Below, one piece after another: positions 60,535-64,000 of a stretch of DNA of 64,000 nucleotides (position 1 is the stretch's first letter; the number at the start of each line of letters is the position of its first letter). The stretch spans positions 936,519 through 1,000,518 of the forward strand of contig NZ_MAQX01000011.1 of the NCBI RefSeq assembly GCF_001682865.1. The letters are read 5' to 3'. Below the pieces are notes generated by a model, which made no database searches, was not told the DNA's origin, and was given only the letters and a program-made list of their open reading frames with translations. The DNA comes from Bacillus sp. FJAT-26390. Its GTDB lineage: Bacteria > Bacillota > Bacilli > Paenibacillales > Paenibacillaceae. The position numbers and the translations under genes are program-made.

Positions 60535-63500
60535 CTAGCCTTTGTTCTTCTCATACTCCAGCGCCGCCAAAATCAGCGTTACAACCTGTGCCCTTGTTGC
60601 ATTCTCTTGAGGCGCAAATCGGTTGCCTCCCATTCCTCCAACAAGACCCGCAGACTGTGCCGCAGCGATATAAGGACGTGCCCATGACGGTATGTCGCTG
60701 ACATCAGCGAATGTTGACTTCGCATTCGGATCAATCTTAATGCCAAGTGCGCGAACTAGAATAACGGTCATTTCTGTTCTTGTTAATGCGCTTGATGGTC
60801 GAAGCGTGTTATCCTCGTAGCCCGCTATAATCTTGTCCTCGATAAGCTGTGCAAAGAAGGAGCGCGCCCAAGCAGGTACTTGAGCCGCATCCGCAAAGTC
60901 CAGCTTGCTCTCTGACGATTCAAGCTTCAACGCTCTGCCGACCATTGTAATGAATTGTGCTCTCGTTGCTTTGTCTCCCGGATGGAACGTTCCGTCTCCA
61001 TATCCGTTAACAAAACCAATCTTAACCGCTTCTTCAATTGCTTTTGCCGCCCAATGGCTGCCTACGTCACTAAACTCAATTACCGTACCTCCATTGCCAC
61101 CAGGAGTTGGCGTTGGTGTTGGAGTTGGAGTTGGTGTCGGTGTCGGTGTCGGTGTCGGTGTTGGCGTCGGATTTGGATTAGGATTTCCGCCATCTGTTGG
61201 AAGCGGACCGCCATTCAGATCCGTAATACGGCCTTCAACTCCCGTATTGATCGTGCCGAGCTTCGAAATATGCTCGATGAACACCTCGTAATCAACTAGG
61301 TTCATCTCATACTGGCGTCCTGCATCCTTCGCTGCTTTCATCGAGCGGTAGAAGTCGCCGCCGTTTGCCATGAAGGAGTTCGTTGCCACAAAGTAATATG
61401 CATTCAGATCGATTGGACTGTAGCTGCCATTATCGTTTTTCATTTCGACTTTGACGATACGGCTGCCCTGTGTTACCAGCTTACCGTTTGCATCCAGCAC
61501 TTCCGGCTGCTTCTTCGAGTCATAATAGTAGCGCATGCCCGAAACTTGCGGGAAACGGCCTTGTTTTGTATCGATTCCGCTTACGCCGTTCTCGAGCGCA
61601 TCAACAATTTCCTGGCCCGTCATGCGAAGCGATGTCAGGTTATTGCCGAATGGCATAACCGTCAGCAATTCGCCCAGCGTGATGTCGCCATCTGCCTTGC
61701 CCTCTGCCGTTCGTTTAATCGACTCGCGGATACCTCCGCCATTTTGGATCGCTACATAACCTTTTACCTCTAGCTTCTGTAATTCCGCATTGCTGCTCAC
61801 AAAGCTTTTTACTTTTGCGACCATGCCGTCTGTCATTAGATTTGCGAGATTCGTTTCTTTCGCACGAACCGAATTGCGATCGCCATCCAAAAATACATTC
61901 GTTTTGCCGATAATCTGTTTTTTGATGTCTTCAATGCCCGCATTATAAGGCTTCAGCATTTCTGTTGCATCTGGATCTGCTGCAAAAGTCGCAATATCAA
62001 GCAGCTTGCCATTCCAATTCGTAAGCACGCCAGCTTGATTGAATTTAACATCCAATCGACCCAAATATTTGTTATACTCCTCTGCTTGTACAACAAGCGT
62101 TGGCTCTGCACCTGCATGAATCACCTTTGGAACATCAACCTTTGTATGGCTGTGACCGCCAACAATAACGTCGATACCAGCAACCTGCTCGCCAAGTACA
62201 AGATCAAAGTCATGTCCTAGATGAGTCAAAGCAACAATTTTGTTAATCCCTTTGTCTTGAAGCGATTTAACTGTTTCTTTTGCCTTCGCGATATAGTCAT
62301 TGAAAACGATATTTTCGCCAGGTGAAGCAAGGAACTTCGTATCCTCCGTCGTTAGTCCGAATACGCCGACCTTCGTCTTATCCTTGCCAACCTCAATGAT
62401 AATAGAGTTGTAAATTTTACCGTCTGCCGGTTCTGCACCGACCGCTTGCTCAGCGAGATATCCGCTCAGCGCAGGCTCTTTACTGAAATCAATATTGGAG
62501 CTTACAAATGGGAATTTCGCATTTTTCACAAAATCCGCTAGTACTGATGGCCCTTTATCAAATTCATGATTACCGAATACCATCGCGTCGTATCCTAGCT
62601 TATTCATAAACGCCAGATCTGCTTGACCTAAATATTTATTGAAGAACAATGTGCCCGAGAACACATCACCAGCATCAAGCAAGACTGAATTGGGTGTTTC
62701 ATTCCGTATCTGATTAACTGCAGTAAATCGTTTTGCTACGTTTGCCAGATTGGCATGCGAATCATTCACATGCATAATCGTCATAGAGAATTCCGCATCT
62801 TTCTTAGTGGACAGATCCAGCTGCGCAAGAAGCGGATCATGATCGCTCACACGGCCCTGTTCTGTCGAGAAATCAGCATTAACATGTACAACGTCAATAT
62901 TGGCGTTTGCTTCAATTCCATTGTCTACTAGAATATGATCCAATGTTTGCGAATTGCCGTCATAGATGTAGGAATATCGTTCCGAAACATCCAGCTTATC
63001 GACAAGGTTCGTTAATTCCGTACCTTTGATCTTGTTTAGCGTTCCAGAGAATTGGAAGTCATTAAAGTCCCCTAGTACAACTACGCTTGCTTCCGGGTCC
63101 TTCGTCGTCAATTCTTTCACGAAGCCGTTCACGGTTAACGCTTGCTTGGCGCGCTGCACCTCGCTGCTGCGAACAACAGGCTGAATTTCACCCCAAGGCT
63201 TGCCGTCTCCGCCTTTGGAATTCAAATGGTTCGCAATAACGATGACACGTTTTCCTTGGAAATTAAATTCTCCGACGAGCGGCTTACGGGATGAAGCAAA
63301 GGTAGAAGCATCCGCAGATCCAATCCGACCAGGATTTTGCGTTAGACCTCCGATTCCATCCACTTTAATCGACGTTTTAAAATCGCCTTTTACTCCTGGT
63401 GCGAGTGTTACTCGATCAGTATCGTACAAGAAACCGACTCGAATATTTCCTCCGGGCGCTCCGCCGTCCTTATTATTTTCTGGAGCAACATCGGTATATT

Positions 63501-64000
63501 TATAAGTAGGGCCGCCTTTCGATTTAATAGCGTCAATCAACGTTTGGAAGCTTTGGGAAGCATCCGTATTGCCAGTGTCTTTCTCACCGTCATTATCTTG
63601 AACTTCCATTAAACCGATAATGTCCGGCTGTTTCATGTTCGTTACGATAATCGAAGCGATTTTGCCAGCTTTCGCCGTGTCGGCAGGGCTGAAGTTTTCC
63701 ACATTAAATGTAGCAATCGTCAGCTTGTCCGCATTTGGCTCAATGCTAGTTACCTTCTGCGTATTGCTGCTGCGGGTAATCGTTGGCAAAGCTTGCGTTG
63801 GCATCAGCTTATAGAGATCGCCAGCGTATTGAATCACGCCAACGATATTTCCGTTAAACGCATCACCCGTTTTAATTTCATCGCCTGCTGGCTTTGAGCC
63901 GCCAATATACAGCTTTTGCGGATTCAGGCTGCTGTCAGTAGGGTCTAAACCATTGCCTTCCAGCACGATACCGCCAAAAAAAGTTTTTACCGGATTATTT
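60535..64000 (-). CDS. Surface nuclease / 5'-nucleotidase with SLH domains (YhcR-like), 5' end outside window
   Basis: The frame runs through the window end (VKTFFGGIVLEGN...), so the start and signal peptide are missing; about 1,154 residues are visible. Visible domains in order: an endonuclease/exonuclease/phosphatase domain (TIATFNVENFSP, DIIGLMEVQD, VVVLGDFNDFQ, SDHDPL), a calcineurin-type phosphatase (MHVNDSHANL, LLDAGDVFSG, VFGNHEFDKG, VGGHSHTKVD), a 5'-nucleotidase C domain (QNGGGIRESI, TVMPFGNNL, ATNSFMANGGDF), a Pro-Thr linker and three SLH domains (each ending TRAQF, TRTEM or TRAQV). It should be bound to the cell wall polymer and degrade extracellular nucleic acids to nucleosides and phosphate. 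Confidence 0.93.
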   Translation of the reverse strand, partial: NNPVKTFFGGIVLEGNGLDPTDSSLNPQKLYIGGSKPAGDEIKTGDAFNGNIVGVIQYAGDLYKLMPTQALPTITRSSNTQKVTSIEPNADKLTIATFNVENFSPADTAKAGKIASIIVTNMKQPDIIGLMEVQDNDGEKDTGNTDASQSFQTLIDAIKSKGGPTYKYTDVAPENNKDGGAPGGNIRVGFLYDTDRVTLAPGVKGDFKTSIKVDGIGGLTQNPGRIGSADASTFASSRKPLVGEFNFQGKRVIVIANHLNSKGGDGKPWGEIQPVVRSSEVQRAKQALTVNGFVKELTTKDPEASVVVLGDFNDFQFSGTLNKIKGTELTNLVDKLDVSERYSYIYDGNSQTLDHILVDNGIEANANIDVVHVNADFSTEQGRVSDHDPLLAQLDLSTKKDAEFSMTIMHVNDSHANLANVAKRFTAVNQIRNETPNSVLLDAGDVFSGTLFFNKYLGQADLAFMNKLGYDAMVFGNHEFDKGPSVLADFVKNAKFPFVSSNIDFSKEPALSGYLAEQAVGAEPADGKIYNSIIIEVGKDKTKVGVFGLTTEDTKFLASPGENIVFNDYIAKAKETVKSLQDKGINKIVALTHLGHDFDLVLGEQVAGIDVIVGGHSHTKVDVPKVIHAGAEPTLVVQAEEYNKYLGRLDVKFNQAGVLTNWNGKLLDIATFAADPDATEMLKPYNAGIEDIKKQIIGKTNVFLDGDRNSVRAKETNLANLMTDGMVAKVKSFVSSNAELQKLEVKGYVAIQNGGGIRESIKRTAEGKADGDITLGELLTVMPFGNNLTSLRMTGQEIVDALENGVSGIDTKQGRFPQVSGMRYYYDSKKQPEVLDANGKLVTQGSRIVKVEMKNDNGSYSPIDLNAYYFVATNSFMANGGDFYRSMKAAKDAGRQYEMNLVDYEVFIEHISKLGTINTGVEGRITDLNGGPLPTDGGNPNPNPTPTPTPTPTPTPTPTPTPTPTPGGNGGTVIEFSDVGSHWAAKAIEEAVKIGFVNGYGDGTFHPGDKATRAQFITMVGRALKLESSESKLDFADAAQVPAWARSFFAQLIEDKIIAGYEDNTLRPSSALTRTEMTVILVRALGIKIDPNAKSTFADVSDIPSWARPYIAAAQSAGLVGGMGGNRFAPQENATRAQVVTLILAALEYEKNKG
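61105..61170 (-). repeat. Tandem 6-bp repeat encoding a Pro-Thr linker
   Basis: Eleven units of NGTYGG on the plus strand (reading ACC/CCA-type Thr-Pro codons on the minus strand) between the nucleotidase and SLH domains. Units are exact at four to five of six positions and synonymous changes are common. Loss or gain of whole units keeps the frame, so linker length can vary. Confidence 0.85.

Noticed and set aside
61105..61170. Possible CRISPR or minisatellite
   Set aside because: The repeat unit is six bases, has no spacers and encodes Pro-Thr in frame.

Overview
The window reads as chromosomal DNA of a spore-forming, aerobic Firmicute of the Paenibacillaceae (Paenibacillus or Cohnella type). 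The reasons are intermediate GC content, strong AGGAGG-type ribosome sites with many GTG/TTG starts, a YhcN-like spore lipoprotein, a Bacillus-type caa3 oxidase operon, YesM/YesN two-component sensing, S-layer homology (SLH) domains and many carbohydrate ABC transporters with glycoside hydrolases. I see no rRNA, tRNA, insertion sequence, prophage or CRISPR array. Most genes lie on the minus strand.

Layout. 1-2.9 kb: an ABC-2 type export operon led by a small permease, then a GntR/YtrA-type repressor and two ATPases, with a strong promoter inside a near-perfect operator palindrome. 3-8.5 kb: the cytochrome caa3 operon ctaC-D-E-F-G plus a DUF420 gene, with a hairpin terminator before ctaG. 8.7-13.1 kb: single genes (YhcN lipoprotein, aldo/keto reductase, HxlR regulator, DUF421 protein, stand-alone GTP cyclohydrolase II). 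13.2-18 kb: GH78 rhamnosidase with a divergent AraC regulator and a short-chain dehydrogenase. 18.2-19.7 kb: an NADH oxidase-type flavoprotein behind two Rex-like sites.

19.8-38.2 kb is a pentose/hemicellulose utilisation island. A GH43 enzyme faces an ArsR-type regulator. A ten-gene minus-strand operon follows, in transcription order: solute-binding lipoprotein, internal terminator hairpin, giant membrane-anchored solute-binding fusion, two permeases, NHL/TPR membrane protein, Yip1 membrane protein, DUF5696 protein, two more permeases, and a membrane-anchored LamG-GH51 arabinofuranosidase. Several of these families have no known role in sugar uptake, so this is the best candidate for an undescribed system.

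38.4-42.7 kb: copper homeostasis (csoR-copZ, then copA with a His-rich lipoprotein) with three 17-bp CsoR-type operators. 42.8-45.8 kb: a glycerophosphodiesterase with a displaced start codon, an MFS transporter and a YitT protein. 45.8-54 kb: a ribose-type ABC transporter next to a YesN/YesM two-component system and a second, membrane-anchored sugar-binding protein. 54.1-58.1 kb: a small acidic protein and a heterodimeric ABC exporter with a leader hairpin. 58.1-59.2 kb: folD under a ZTP (pfl) riboswitch with its terminator. 59.4-60.3 kb: a SorC/DeoR-family regulator. 60.5 kb to the end: a YhcR-like surface nuclease/nucleotidase with a Pro-Thr linker and three SLH domains, cut off by the window end.
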